Positions 17,190-25,837 of a stretch of 64,000 nt of DNA are shown here, one piece after another (the first letter of the stretch is position 1; each line of letters starts with the position of its first letter). A program made the translations under genes and the position numbers. The stretch comes from Chloroflexota bacterium. GTDB taxonomy: Bacteria > Chloroflexota > UBA6077 > JACCZL01. The DNA lies in contig JADZEM010000015.1 of NCBI GenBank assembly GCA_020850535.1, positions 1 through 64,000 of the forward strand. The letters are read 5' to 3'. The notes under the pieces were generated by a model. The model had not been told where the DNA came from. It ran no database searches and saw nothing but the letters and a program-made list of their open reading frames with translations.

Positions 17190-20059
17190 TGGATCCAGCG
17201 GGCAGACGGCTGGCCGGACCGGCCCAGGCCCATCTCGGAGTCGGGCGTTGGCGGTCACGGCAGCCGCTGGCGAGTGACGGACCGAGCCGCGACCCCCACC
17301 CTGCACCGACCGCGTGGCGTCTCAAGCTCGATCCTGACAATCAAGGCTGCGACCTGGGCTGGCACGAGCGCGAACTGCCACCTGACGCCGTGCCAGCCGA
17401 GGTTCCGGGCGTCTGGAACACCGCGTACCCGGGCTACAGCGGCGTCGGCTGGTACGCCTGCCAGTTCGAGCCGAGGTTGCCGCCTGGCGGCCAGACCCGG
17501 CTCGTCGTGGGGGCCGCCAACTACTTGACCGACGTCTGGCTGAACGGCGTCCACGTTGGGCGCCACGAGGGCGGCTACGACGCCTTCAGCGTGCCGGCCG
17601 GAGCGGCCCTCAGCGTCGGCAGCAATCGGCTCGTACTCAGGATCGTCGACCCACGACCGGAGCGTGAGATCGATGGCCTCCTCCTCCGCGAATGCCCGAC
17701 GGGAAAGGAGTCCTGGTACGGCGGTGCTGGCGGCCCCTGGGGCGGCGTCTGGCTGGAGCGGTCGGCGGCCATCGCCTTTGAGGACGTGCAGGTGCGCGCC
17801 GACCTCGTCACGGGGCTGGTCAGGTTCCAGGCCGCGCTCGTCAGTGACCTGCGAAACGCCACCAGCGTCGTGCTGCGGGCCGACGTAGCTGACCCGTCAG
17901 GTCGCCGCTGCGCCGCGCAGATTACCGAGTTGCGTATCGCGCCGGGCCGCGCGTCGGCCTCCCTGCTGCTGGGCATCCCCGATCGACAGGCCTGGTCGCC
18001 GTCCGCGCCCAACCTGTACCGCTGGCAACTGACGGTCGAGTCCGGCGACGGCGATGCTGGACAGGTCGACGGCGCCAGCGGGCAGTTGGGGTTCCGCACG
18101 GTCGGGTGGCGAGACGGGGTCTTCCACCTGAACAGCGCGCCGCTGTTCCTCAAGGGCGCGCTGCTCCAGCCCACCTATCCGCGTACCCTGCTCGGGTCAC
18201 CAGTGCCGGACTGGCCGCGCACCGATGTTCAGGCAGCACGGCGCGCCGGCCTGAACCTGCTGCGGGTGCACCTTCGTCCACCGCTGCGGTCGATGCTGGA
18301 TGCCGCCGACCGTGAGGGTGTGCTGCTCTACGTCGAGCCGCCGTTGGCCTGGATCGAGCCATCCGAGCGACTGCTGGAGCATGGCCGCCGCGAGCTTGCT
18401 GCGATGGTCCGCGCCTGCGGCAACCACCCGTCAGTCGCGCTCTGGGGGATTTTCAACGAGAACGCCCGCGCCACGCATGAGGTCGGCGGCGCGCTGATGG
18501 CCGAGCTGGCCGCGCTCGACCCGACCCGTCCAACGATCGAGGACAGCGGCGGCGCAGCCGTCGGCGAGGTCGATATGTGGGCCTGGGACGGTCAAAGCCG
18601 GTGCTGGTCGCCGGGCTGGGAGTCGCCGCGCCCCCTCAACGACATCCACATCTACCTGGCAAACCCGCCGCGGCGGGAAGCGCGCAACGTGCTGACCTCA
18701 GTCGGAGACGGGCCGATCCTGAACGTCACGCCCGGCCGAACCGCTGCTGAACAGGTCGAGTCTCGTCTGACCTCGGACCCGGTCGTCGTCTCGGAGTACG
18801 GCTGCGGCGCGCTGCCCGACTTCGACGCTGCGCTGGCGCAGTTCGGAGATGAGGAGCATCTTGCGGATGCGCAGCTCCTCCGCGTGCTGCGCGACAACCT
18901 GGCGCGCGGCCTCGCCGAGCGCGGGTTGACGGACGAGATCGGGGACGTCCCTGCCCTGACGCGGCGCACCCAGGCGTTGCAGGCCGAGGGCGTGCTGGCG
19001 CAGACGGCCGCCCTGCGCCGCAACCCGAACGTCGCGGGGATCGTCATCACCCAGCTGGCGGATGCCGGCTGGGAGCAGATGGCCGGCCTCACCAGCCTGT
19101 GGCGAACGCCGCGCCCGGCGCTTGCCGCCCTCCGCCACGCGATGCGGCCGCGCCTGCTCCACCTGGAGACCGACGACCCGTGCAGTGACGGCGCCGTCAC
19201 GGTCCGTGCCTGGCTGATCGAGGAGCGGGGCCTGCCGGCGTTGAGGGGAGCAGCGGTGCTGTCGGTGTCGGTGGTGGCGGATGACAGCGAGGGCGTCGAT
19301 CTCGCGGCGCGGTCGATGCCGGTGGTGGCGAGGCCGCGACCGGGCCGGCCGCTCGCAACGCTGACGCTGCCGCTGCCGGAGCGCGCCGGCCGATGGCGAA
19401 TCGTAGCCCGACTGCGAGCCGACGGCTGGACGGGCGAGGCACGAGCCGACGGCTGGCGGTTGCCAGATCGCCAGCCGGCCGCCGGCGCGGGGCTGATCGT
19501 GCTGGGGCGGACAGTTCGACGCCTGCTACCGGACGCGCAAACATCCGTGCCGGCCGGCTGGCGCGGCCCGATCCTGGCCGAAACGGCGATACCCATCGCC
19601 GAGTCGGCGCTGCGCACGGCGACCGACGCGGCCCGCGCGGGCGCACATCTCGTGCTGGCGGGCCTGAAGCCGTCCAGCGCCGAGCGCCTGGGCGAGATCC
19701 TCGGGCTGCCGCTGCGGGTCCACGGCGCACGGGGCAACTTCATGGGCGTCTACCACTACCGACGACGCCACCCCGCGTTCGAGGGGCTGGGCGGCCCGGG
19801 ACTGGCCGACGGCGCCTGGGCCGAGACGCTGCCGGCCTGGGCGCTGGCGGAGCTGCCCGACGCCGACATCGCGGCCGGCTGCTTCAGCGTCCCTGACGGC
19901 GGCCGCGACTTCCTCTGGCGCGCAACCGTGCAGACCGTCCGATACGGGGCCGGCCGCGTCACCATGTGGCAGCTGCCGCTCGGGCAGCGGCGCGGCGGGA
20001 GGCTGGGTGCGCACCTCCTGGACGGGCTGGTCCGCTGGCTGACACACCCGCCACAATGA
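17186..20059 (+). CDS. Glycoside hydrolase family 2-type protein
   Basis: A 957-residue protein with GH2 architecture: a jelly-roll sugar-binding domain (about 45-195, with LTDVWLNGVHVGRHEGGYDA), an immunoglobulin-like domain (about 195-310) and a TIM barrel (about 310-600). The acid/base Glu is in WGIFNENARA and the nucleophile Glu in VVVSEYGCG. About 350 further C-terminal residues of uncertain fold follow. Sugar specificity is not predictable. No signal peptide, so cytoplasmic action or an unassigned export route. Two overlapping ATGs (17186, 17189) sit on the previous stop; either may be used. Confidence 0.8.
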   Translation: MMDPAGRRLAGPAQAHLGVGRWRSRQPLASDGPSRDPHPAPTAWRLKLDPDNQGCDLGWHERELPPDAVPAEVPGVWNTAYPGYSGVGWYACQFEPRLPPGGQTRLVVGAANYLTDVWLNGVHVGRHEGGYDAFSVPAGAALSVGSNRLVLRIVDPRPEREIDGLLLRECPTGKESWYGGAGGPWGGVWLERSAAIAFEDVQVRADLVTGLVRFQAALVSDLRNATSVVLRADVADPSGRRCAAQITELRIAPGRASASLLLGIPDRQAWSPSAPNLYRWQLTVESGDGDAGQVDGASGQLGFRTVGWRDGVFHLNSAPLFLKGALLQPTYPRTLLGSPVPDWPRTDVQAARRAGLNLLRVHLRPPLRSMLDAADREGVLLYVEPPLAWIEPSERLLEHGRRELAAMVRACGNHPSVALWGIFNENARATHEVGGALMAELAALDPTRPTIEDSGGAAVGEVDMWAWDGQSRCWSPGWESPRPLNDIHIYLANPPRREARNVLTSVGDGPILNVTPGRTAAEQVESRLTSDPVVVSEYGCGALPDFDAALAQFGDEEHLADAQLLRVLRDNLARGLAERGLTDEIGDVPALTRRTQALQAEGVLAQTAALRRNPNVAGIVITQLADAGWEQMAGLTSLWRTPRPALAALRHAMRPRLLHLETDDPCSDGAVTVRAWLIEERGLPALRGAAVLSVSVVADDSEGVDLAARSMPVVARPRPGRPLATLTLPLPERAGRWRIVARLRADGWTGEARADGWRLPDRQPAAGAGLIVLGRTVRRLLPDAQTSVPAGWRGPILAETAIPIAESALRTATDAARAGAHLVLAGLKPSSAERLGEILGLPLRVHGARGNFMGVYHYRRRHPAFEGLGGPGLADGAWAETLPAWALAELPDADIAAGCFSVPDGGRDFLWRATVQTVRYGAGRVTMWQLPLGQRRGGRLGAHLLDGLVRWLTHPPQ

Positions 20060-20096
20060 TGCAGGGCCGACACCGGGGGCGGATACGGGAGCAGGC

Positions 20097-21251
20097 ATGG
20101 CCATCAACATCGACGATCTTCGCAGGCTCGCGATGCGCCGCCTGCCGCGCGCCGTCTTCGACTTCGCGGACGGCGGGGCTGAGGACGAGCAGACCCTCCG
20201 TGCGAACCGGCGCGACTTTTCGAAGATCGTCTTCCGGCCACGTGTCCTGGTCGATGTCACCCACCGCGACCAGTCCACCACCATCCTCGGCCAGCCGGTC
20301 AGCTCGCCGCTGATCCTCGCGCCGACCGGTCTCGCCGGTATGCTCTGGCCGCGCGGCGAGATCGAGGCCGCGCGCGCCGCCACCCGGCGTGGGATCGTCT
20401 ACACGCTCAGCACCCACGCTGCCTCGTCTATCGAGGAGGTCGCCGAATCCACCTCCGGGCCGCTCTGGTTTCAGCTCTACGTGCTGCGGGACCGTGACCT
20501 CGTCAAGCGGCTGGTGGAGCGGGCGAAGGCGGCCGGCTACCGCGCGCTGTGCCTGACCGTGGACGTGCCGATCCTCGGACAGCGCGAGCGCGACCTCCGC
20601 AACGGAGCGACCATCCCGCCGAAGATCACGGTCCGCAACGTCGTGGACGTGGTGCAGCGGGTCAACTGGCTGCGCGGCGTCCTGCTCGGCCCGAACATCA
20701 CCTTCAAGAATTTCGTGGGGGCGAATGCCGGCCTCGGCAGCGACCCTGTTGCCCTGTGGTCGTTCGTGAGCAGACAGCACGATCCCTCGATCACCTGGGA
20801 CGATCTGGCGTGGTTCCGCAGCCTCTGGCCGGGACCGATGGCCATCAAGGGCATCATGACGGCCGAGGACGCCCGCCGGGCCGTCTCGGAGGGTGTCGAG
20901 GGCATCATCGTCTCGAATCACGGTGGCCGTCAGCTCGACTCGCTGCCCTCGGCCATTGAGGTATTGCCGGAGATCGCCGACGCTGTGGGGAACCGCGCCG
21001 AGGTGATCCTCGACGGCGGCGTGCGGCGCGGCACCGACGTGGTCAAGGCGCTGGCGCTGGGAGCACGCGCCTGCATGGTCGGGCGTCCGATGCTGTACGG
21101 CCTCGCGAGCGGCGGGCAGGCCGGCGTTGAGCGCGCCGTGGAGATCCTCCAGACCGAGACGGACCGTGCGCTGGCCCTGATCGGGCGCCCGACGCTCGCA
21201 GACCTGGACCGGACGGCCGTTCGCCCGGCGATGGGGTACCGCTTCGACTAG
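20097..21251 (+). CDS. FMN-dependent alpha-hydroxy acid dehydrogenase/oxidase
   Basis: A 384-residue barrel protein of the glycolate oxidase/L-lactate dehydrogenase family. Seen are FDFADGGAEDEQTLRANR at the N-terminus, the FMN-site segments LAPTGLAGMLWPRGE and WFQLYVLRDRD, GPMAIKGIMTAEDA (flavin-stabilising Lys), and the active-site base in IIVSNHGGRQLDS. The family oxidises 2-hydroxy acids to 2-oxo acids. It follows the GH2 gene by 37 bases, with GGGAG before the ATG, and is probably the last gene of the operon. Confidence 0.85.
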   Translation: MAINIDDLRRLAMRRLPRAVFDFADGGAEDEQTLRANRRDFSKIVFRPRVLVDVTHRDQSTTILGQPVSSPLILAPTGLAGMLWPRGEIEAARAATRRGIVYTLSTHAASSIEEVAESTSGPLWFQLYVLRDRDLVKRLVERAKAAGYRALCLTVDVPILGQRERDLRNGATIPPKITVRNVVDVVQRVNWLRGVLLGPNITFKNFVGANAGLGSDPVALWSFVSRQHDPSITWDDLAWFRSLWPGPMAIKGIMTAEDARRAVSEGVEGIIVSNHGGRQLDSLPSAIEVLPEIADAVGNRAEVILDGGVRRGTDVVKALALGARACMVGRPMLYGLASGGQAGVERAVEILQTETDRALALIGRPTLADLDRTAVRPAMGYRFD

Positions 21252-21278
21252 CCGACCGCCTCAGGCACGCTTCGCAGC

Positions 21279-22340
21279 CTAACAGCTCAGGCGCAGCCGG
21301 CCGGTGACCGTCTTGCCGGCGACATCTACCTCAACTTCGCGGTCGTTCCCCGCTCGTACGGTGAGCGGCACCTGCGCGTCGATCTGCTCCATCGACCAGG
21401 ACGTGACGCTCGCCTGCCGCCCGTCGATCCTCACCGAGCCCGACACCGACTTCTGGCTGCTGCCGAGCGCCTTGCCACGGATGGCCATCGACTGGCCACA
21501 GGTCGCGCTCGCCGGCAGGCTGATCTCGGCCGGCGGCAGGGTTGGGGTCGGCGTGGGAGCCGGCGTATCGGTCGGGTCGGGGCGCGGCGTCCGCGTGGGC
21601 GTCGCCGTCTTGACAGGGGTGGCCGTCCGCGTCGGCGTCGGATCGCGGTCAGCCTCGTTGTCGTTCTCGTTGCCGTTGTCGCTCTCAGCACGGCGAACCG
21701 GGGTATTGGTCGGCCGGCGGGTACTGGTTGGCCGTGCGTCATGGCCCGGCTGACCAGTAGAGCCGGCCTCGCTGCTGGTGACGGGCACAGGAGTCATCGT
21801 GATGGTAACCCCGGCATCCTCTGACGGCCCGACAGCGGGAACGTTGGCTTGCCACGGGTGCAGTGACGCGAACAGCACCGACGATTCCGGACCGGCCGTG
21901 GATGCCGGGTCATCGGCAGTGACGGCTCCTGCCGGCATGTCGTCGTCCACTACGTTCACAAGGGCCTGGGTGCAGGTGATAACCCCGCCATCGTCGCCCA
22001 CGACGCCGAACGTGAACGTCTGCGTCCCAACCGTCTCCGGGATCACCGTCAGTTGCCAGACGAACCGATCGCCCAGACTCTCGGAAGGCGGCTCCTGTGG
22101 GCCGCTCGGCCCTGCCAGCAGCACCCGGCCGTGCGGAAAGCGCGAGACGGCGGCCACGGTCACCGGCTCGCCAGTCCGTGGCTCGGGCGGCGCAAGCAGC
22201 AGTTGTTCGTCGCCAAAGCAGGCAGTCGCGAGCGCGGTCCCCGGCGGCCGCGGCGACGCTCCGAGCAGCACGGCCACCACGATCGTCGCCGCGAGCAGGC
22301 GCAGGCCGGCCACCGCTGGCCGCCACCCATGCGCTCGCAT
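21279..22340 (-). CDS. Secreted stalk protein with Thr/Pro-rich linker and TIG-like end
   Basis: A 353-residue protein. A signal peptide or anchor (VAGLRLLAATIVVAVLLG) is followed by an N-terminal beta domain (about 40-150) with two cysteines, then about 110 residues of low complexity dominated by PTPT/TRTATP and Asn-Glu-Asp runs, and an 80-residue beta domain with ATCGQSMAIRGKALGSSQ, reminiscent of IPT/TIG or bacterial Ig domains. Function unknown; probably exported. The ATG at 22340 is preferred because the signal segment then begins near residue 10; the frame is open to 22439. Confidence 0.6.
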   Translation of the reverse strand: MRAHGWRPAVAGLRLLAATIVVAVLLGASPRPPGTALATACFGDEQLLLAPPEPRTGEPVTVAAVSRFPHGRVLLAGPSGPQEPPSESLGDRFVWQLTVIPETVGTQTFTFGVVGDDGGVITCTQALVNVVDDDMPAGAVTADDPASTAGPESSVLFASLHPWQANVPAVGPSEDAGVTITMTPVPVTSSEAGSTGQPGHDARPTSTRRPTNTPVRRAESDNGNENDNEADRDPTPTRTATPVKTATPTRTPRPDPTDTPAPTPTPTLPPAEISLPASATCGQSMAIRGKALGSSQKSVSGSVRIDGRQASVTSWSMEQIDAQVPLTVRAGNDREVEVDVAGKTVTGRLRLSC

Positions 22341-22486
22341 CGCCCCGCACGCTCCCAAAATATGCTGAGTGTCGCCGGGCTGCGTTTTCGCGGCCCGACC
22401 ACGCGCCTCCAGCATACCTGAGTGAACAGAAGCAGACAAGACCCGACAGAAGACGACGGGCCGTACACAACTGGGTGATGACGCTC

Positions 22487-22492
22487 TACAAT
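22487..22492 (+). promoter_or_regulatory. TACAAT -10 box for a leaderless K+ channel transcript
   Basis: TACAAT is followed by exactly six bases and then the GTG at 22499. The same six-base gap is seen between TATAAT and the dnaX ATG at 31340. Transcription would begin at or next to the start codon. No convincing -35 is visible. Confidence 0.5.
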
Positions 22493-22498
22493 GCGCCC

Positions 22499-23488
22499 GT
22501 GAGCGACGGGCAACACCTGTATCGACCAGCCGCCGTCATCCTGGCCATCCTGGCGTTAGGCACGCTCGGCTACATCGTGATCGAGGGTTGGGGGACGCTC
22601 GACGCGCTCTACATGACGGTCACCACGATGGCGACGGTCGGGTTCGGCGAGATTCATCCGCTGACCCAGCAAGGACGGGCGTTCACCATCGGCCTGATCG
22701 TCCTGGGGGTCGGCGGCGCGCTGTACTTGCTCACCACGATGATGCAGTTCGTGTTCGAGGGCCACCTCGGGCGCAACCTGGAGCGACGACGCATGGACCG
22801 GCGCATCGAGCATTTGCGCGACCACTTCATCCTCTGCGGCCTGGGGCGCGTGGGTCGGCAGGTGGCTCGCGACTTCGAGGATGCGAAAGTCCCGTTCGTG
22901 GTCATCGACAGCGATCAGGCGGCCATCGACAGCCTCGCCTCGTTGGGCTATCTATGGGTGCGCGGCGACGCCACCGACGACGATGTCCTCCGGCGGGCGG
23001 GCGTCGAGCGTGCCCGGGGCCTCGTCACCTGCGTCCAGAGCGACGCCGACAACATCTTCGTCACGCTCTCCGCGCGGGCGCTGCGCTCGGACCTCTTCAT
23101 CGTGGCGCGGGGCAACAACGACGACGCCACCCCGAAGCTCAGGCGGGCCGGGGCTGACCGCGTCGTCTCGCCGTACAGCATCGGCGGGCGGCAGATGGCG
23201 ATGCTCGCCACGCGCCCGGCCGCCGTCGAGTTCGTGGATCGTGTCCTCGGCCGGGCCGACATCGATCTGCTGCTGGAAGACGTGACCGTCCGCGAGGGGT
23301 CAATCCTCGTCGGCAAGACCGTGCGCGAGGTCGGCCAGGAAATCGCCCCGGGCATCACGATCCTGGCGATCCGCCGGCGCCTCCAGCTCGTGACGCAGCC
23401 ACCGCCAGATGCGAAGGTCGGTGCCGGCGACGACCTCGTGGCCATCGGCACGAGCGCCCAGTTGGAGGCGCTGGAGGCCGTCTCGTAG
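22499..23488 (+). CDS. Two-helix potassium channel with RCK (TrkA-N/TrkA-C) domains
   Basis: A 329-residue protein. A transmembrane helix (PAAVILAILALGTLGYIVI), a pore loop with selectivity filter TVGFGE and a second helix fill the first 90 residues. Then an RCK-N Rossmann domain begins HFILCGLGRVGRQVARDFED, and an RCK-C domain spans about 245-329. It is an MthK-like, nucleotide- or ion-gated K+ channel. The start is set at GTG 22499 because of the leaderless promoter; an in-frame ATG at 22478 is the alternative. It is convergent with the LmeA-like gene. Confidence 0.85.
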   Translation: MSDGQHLYRPAAVILAILALGTLGYIVIEGWGTLDALYMTVTTMATVGFGEIHPLTQQGRAFTIGLIVLGVGGALYLLTTMMQFVFEGHLGRNLERRRMDRRIEHLRDHFILCGLGRVGRQVARDFEDAKVPFVVIDSDQAAIDSLASLGYLWVRGDATDDDVLRRAGVERARGLVTCVQSDADNIFVTLSARALRSDLFIVARGNNDDATPKLRRAGADRVVSPYSIGGRQMAMLATRPAAVEFVDRVLGRADIDLLLEDVTVREGSILVGKTVREVGQEIAPGITILAIRRRLQLVTQPPPDAKVGAGDDLVAIGTSAQLEALEAVS

Positions 23489-23495
23489 TGCGTCG

Positions 23496-24125
23496 CTACA
23501 GGCCGGCGGTGCCCACCACCCGCATCTTGCCGTTGGCGATGTCGATGGTCCGGATCTTCACCGAACGGTCACCCAGGAGGTCGTCAACGCGCGTCTGGAG
23601 CGAGTCGGCGAGCGCGTTCCGTGCCTGCTCCGGCAGGTCGATGCCGCCGACGCTCGCCTGGCTGACCTTTACCAGGGGCCGACCGTTCCCGTCGGGCACG
23701 ACTGTCCCGGCCGCCTGAAACGGCGCTTGCAGAAAGCCAGCCCTCGCGCCGCCGCCGACCTGGATCAGCCCGTCCCGCAGCTGGACGCTGACGGTCTGGA
23801 CGGTGGCGTCCCCGAGCGGCGTCGAGCCGAGCGACTGGCCGACCAGCATCCCGTTGAGCTGCGACTCAAGCTGGCCCTCCGTCACCTCAACCGCCACGTC
23901 GAGCGGCGCGGGCGTCGGCGTCAGTGCAACCTTGGCCGGTGCCGTTGGAGCGGCCGGCGGCGCAGCCTGCGCGACGGTTGCCTGCGTCGCCACGATGGTC
24001 GGCTGACTGGTCACGACATCCACGGTCGCTTGACTGACGTCGAACAGCGCCCGTGCGCCAAGGCCGAGCACGACGCCCACCGCGAGCATCGCGCCGAGGA
24101 CGGCTACGATCAAGACTCGTCGCAT
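23496..24125 (-). CDS. LmeA-like (DUF2993) membrane-anchored lipid-binding protein
   Basis: A 209-residue protein. A signal/anchor helix (VLIVAVLGAMLAVGVVLGLG) is followed by about 60 Ala/Thr/Pro-rich residues and a domain of about 125 residues with the DUF2993 pattern (VTEGQLESQLNGML near the start, GLIQVGGGARAGF, then a C-terminal DRSVKIRTIDIANGKMRVVG). Characterised relatives bind phospholipids in the periplasm or wall space. It ends eight bases from the convergent K+ channel gene. The ATG at 24125 has a purine-rich AGAGGAACC upstream. Confidence 0.65.
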   Translation of the reverse strand: MRRVLIVAVLGAMLAVGVVLGLGARALFDVSQATVDVVTSQPTIVATQATVAQAAPPAAPTAPAKVALTPTPAPLDVAVEVTEGQLESQLNGMLVGQSLGSTPLGDATVQTVSVQLRDGLIQVGGGARAGFLQAPFQAAGTVVPDGNGRPLVKVSQASVGGIDLPEQARNALADSLQTRVDDLLGDRSVKIRTIDIANGKMRVVGTAGL

Positions 24126-24385
24126 AGTGATGGTTCCTCTTGCAGAAAGAGTACCAGCCTGCTTGACCGGCGCCCTCGGTGAGCGGCATCCTCTCGGAAG
24201 ACACGCCGACCGCTCACGCGGCCTACCCATGTACCGTGTACTACGCTTGCATGTGCATGCATCTCGGAACGTGGCCGCGCGGAGCTGTCGGCGCGAGCTC
24301 CCCCGCTCCCGACTCCTCGGCTCCAGTGCCCGATCCCGCGCCGAGGACCCCACGAGCGGAACTCTCGGCGTGGAGGTCTCACGGT

Positions 24386-25588
24386 ATGACGGCGACGGGT
24401 GTCGAGCGGTTCCAGGAACTGCTCTCCAGGCGGGCGGCGAAGGGGCCGCGCCCGCCCCAGGGTCTGGCTCCGCACATCAAGTATCGGTTCGGCACGGGCA
24501 ACCCCGATCCGGCCTCCTTTCCGTATGCCGGGCTGGCGCAGGCTGCCGCCGACGTGATGGAGACCGATGGCGCAAACGCGCTCTCCTACGGCGGCGTCTT
24601 CGGCTTTCAGGAGCTGCGCGAGTGGGTCTGTCACAAGCACAAGGTGTTCGAGAACCTCGCGATCTCGCCGGACAACGTCCTGATCACCAACGGCTCGGGC
24701 GACGCGCTCGGACTGGTCATCCAGACGTTCGTCGACGAGGGCGACCCGGTCATCACCGAGGCTCCAACCTTCTCGGCCACGCTCCAGACGTTGCGCCGCA
24801 ACGGGGCCGACCTTCATGGCATCGAGGTCGATGCCGATGGCATGCGGACCGACCTGCTGGCCGACAAGCTCGAACAGTTGGCGAAGGCCGGCAAGCGCTG
24901 CAAGCTGATCTACACCATCGACAACTTCCAGAATCCGGCCGGCCCGACACTCACCCTGAAGCGCCGCCACGAGCTGCTGGCGCTGGCAAAGCAGTACGGC
25001 GTGATCGTGCTGGAGGACGACGCCTACGGTGAGCTGCGCTTCGAAGGCGAGCAGCTACCGTCGCTGTTCTCGCTGGACGACGCCGGGTTGGTCGCGCGCA
25101 CCGGCACCCTCTCGAAGATTCTCGGGGCGGGCACCCGCGTCGGCTGGGTGATCGCGCAGCCGACGCTGATCCCGTACATGTCGGCGTTCAACTACGGCGG
25201 CGGCGTTGCGCCGTTCATGAGCCGCATCTGCCACGCCTACATGAAGAACAACCTGGAGACCCATGTCGAGGAGCTGCGCCGGGTCTACCGCGAGAAGCGC
25301 GACGCGATGATCGGCGAGCTGGAGAAGGGACTTGCCGGCCTGGACGCCTTCTGGCACAAGCCGGAGGGCGGCTTCTTCCTGTGGATCAGGCTGCCCACGG
25401 GCACCGATTCGAAGAAGCTGATGGAGCTTGCCAGCGCGGCAGCAGTCGGCTACGTTCCTGGGCCGGCCTTCATGCCCAACGGCGGCGGCGAGAACTACAT
25501 TCGGCTGGCCTTCAGCCAGGAGTCGCCGGCGGAGCTGCGTGAGGGCACGCGCCTGATCTGCGAAGCGATCCGCCAGGCCCGCGGCTAG
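24386..25588 (+). CDS. PLP-dependent aminotransferase, class I (LysN/MocR-type fold)
   Basis: A 400-residue fold-type I aminotransferase. Landmarks are the cofactor-binding ITNGSGDALGLVIQTFVDEG, the Asn/Asp segment LIYTIDNFQNPAGPT, VLEDDAYGELRF and the Schiff-base Lys in TGTLSKILGAGTRVGW. The C-terminal FSQESPAELREGTRLI is typical of 2-aminoadipate/aromatic aminotransferases. No DNA-binding domain is attached. GGAGGT lies nine bases before the ATG at 24386; the in-frame upstream stretch from 24179 is Pro-rich and unconserved in appearance, so rejected. Confidence 0.85.
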   Translation: MTATGVERFQELLSRRAAKGPRPPQGLAPHIKYRFGTGNPDPASFPYAGLAQAAADVMETDGANALSYGGVFGFQELREWVCHKHKVFENLAISPDNVLITNGSGDALGLVIQTFVDEGDPVITEAPTFSATLQTLRRNGADLHGIEVDADGMRTDLLADKLEQLAKAGKRCKLIYTIDNFQNPAGPTLTLKRRHELLALAKQYGVIVLEDDAYGELRFEGEQLPSLFSLDDAGLVARTGTLSKILGAGTRVGWVIAQPTLIPYMSAFNYGGGVAPFMSRICHAYMKNNLETHVEELRRVYREKRDAMIGELEKGLAGLDAFWHKPEGGFFLWIRLPTGTDSKKLMELASAAAVGYVPGPAFMPNGGGENYIRLAFSQESPAELREGTRLICEAIRQARG

Positions 25589-25603
25589 CACCGAGACCGG
25601 CAG

Positions 25604-25646
25604 CCCCGACGCCCTTCGCCAGCGCTGCGCGCGAAGGGCATCGGGG
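25604..25646. terminator. Inverted repeat after the aminotransferase gene
   Basis: CCCCGACGCCCTTCGC and GCGAAGGGCATCGGGG form a 16-bp stem with one imperfect pair and an 11-base loop. It lies 15 bases after the stop codon. No T-run follows, so it may be a processing or attenuation hairpin rather than a classical terminator. Confidence 0.5.
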
Positions 25647-25730
25647 CGACTCGCGCCGGCAGCCCGGACCCCCTCCCGGAAAACTGCAACGCCTCACGCC
25701 CATCACTCGTTCTGTCCAGTGGCACAACTC

Positions 25731-25759
25731 TTGCTCGTGATGCGTCCGTAACGTATTCT
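25731..25759 (+). promoter_or_regulatory. Candidate promoter for the LCP gene
   Basis: TTGCTC (25731-25736) and TATTCT (25754-25759) are separated by 17 bases. Transcription would start near 25766, giving a leader of about 70 bases to the GTG at 25838. Confidence 0.4.
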
Positions 25760-25837
25760 GAGCGTGCGCTGCCCGAGTGTGAGCGACTTCCTCGCGGGCA
25801 TGACACAACCGTGATGTTGTGCCGTGGGGAGGCCGTG

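Noticed and set aside
15390-17306. 638-codon minus-strand ORF
   Set aside because: Shadow of the holin/phosphatase gene; no motifs and no ribosome site.
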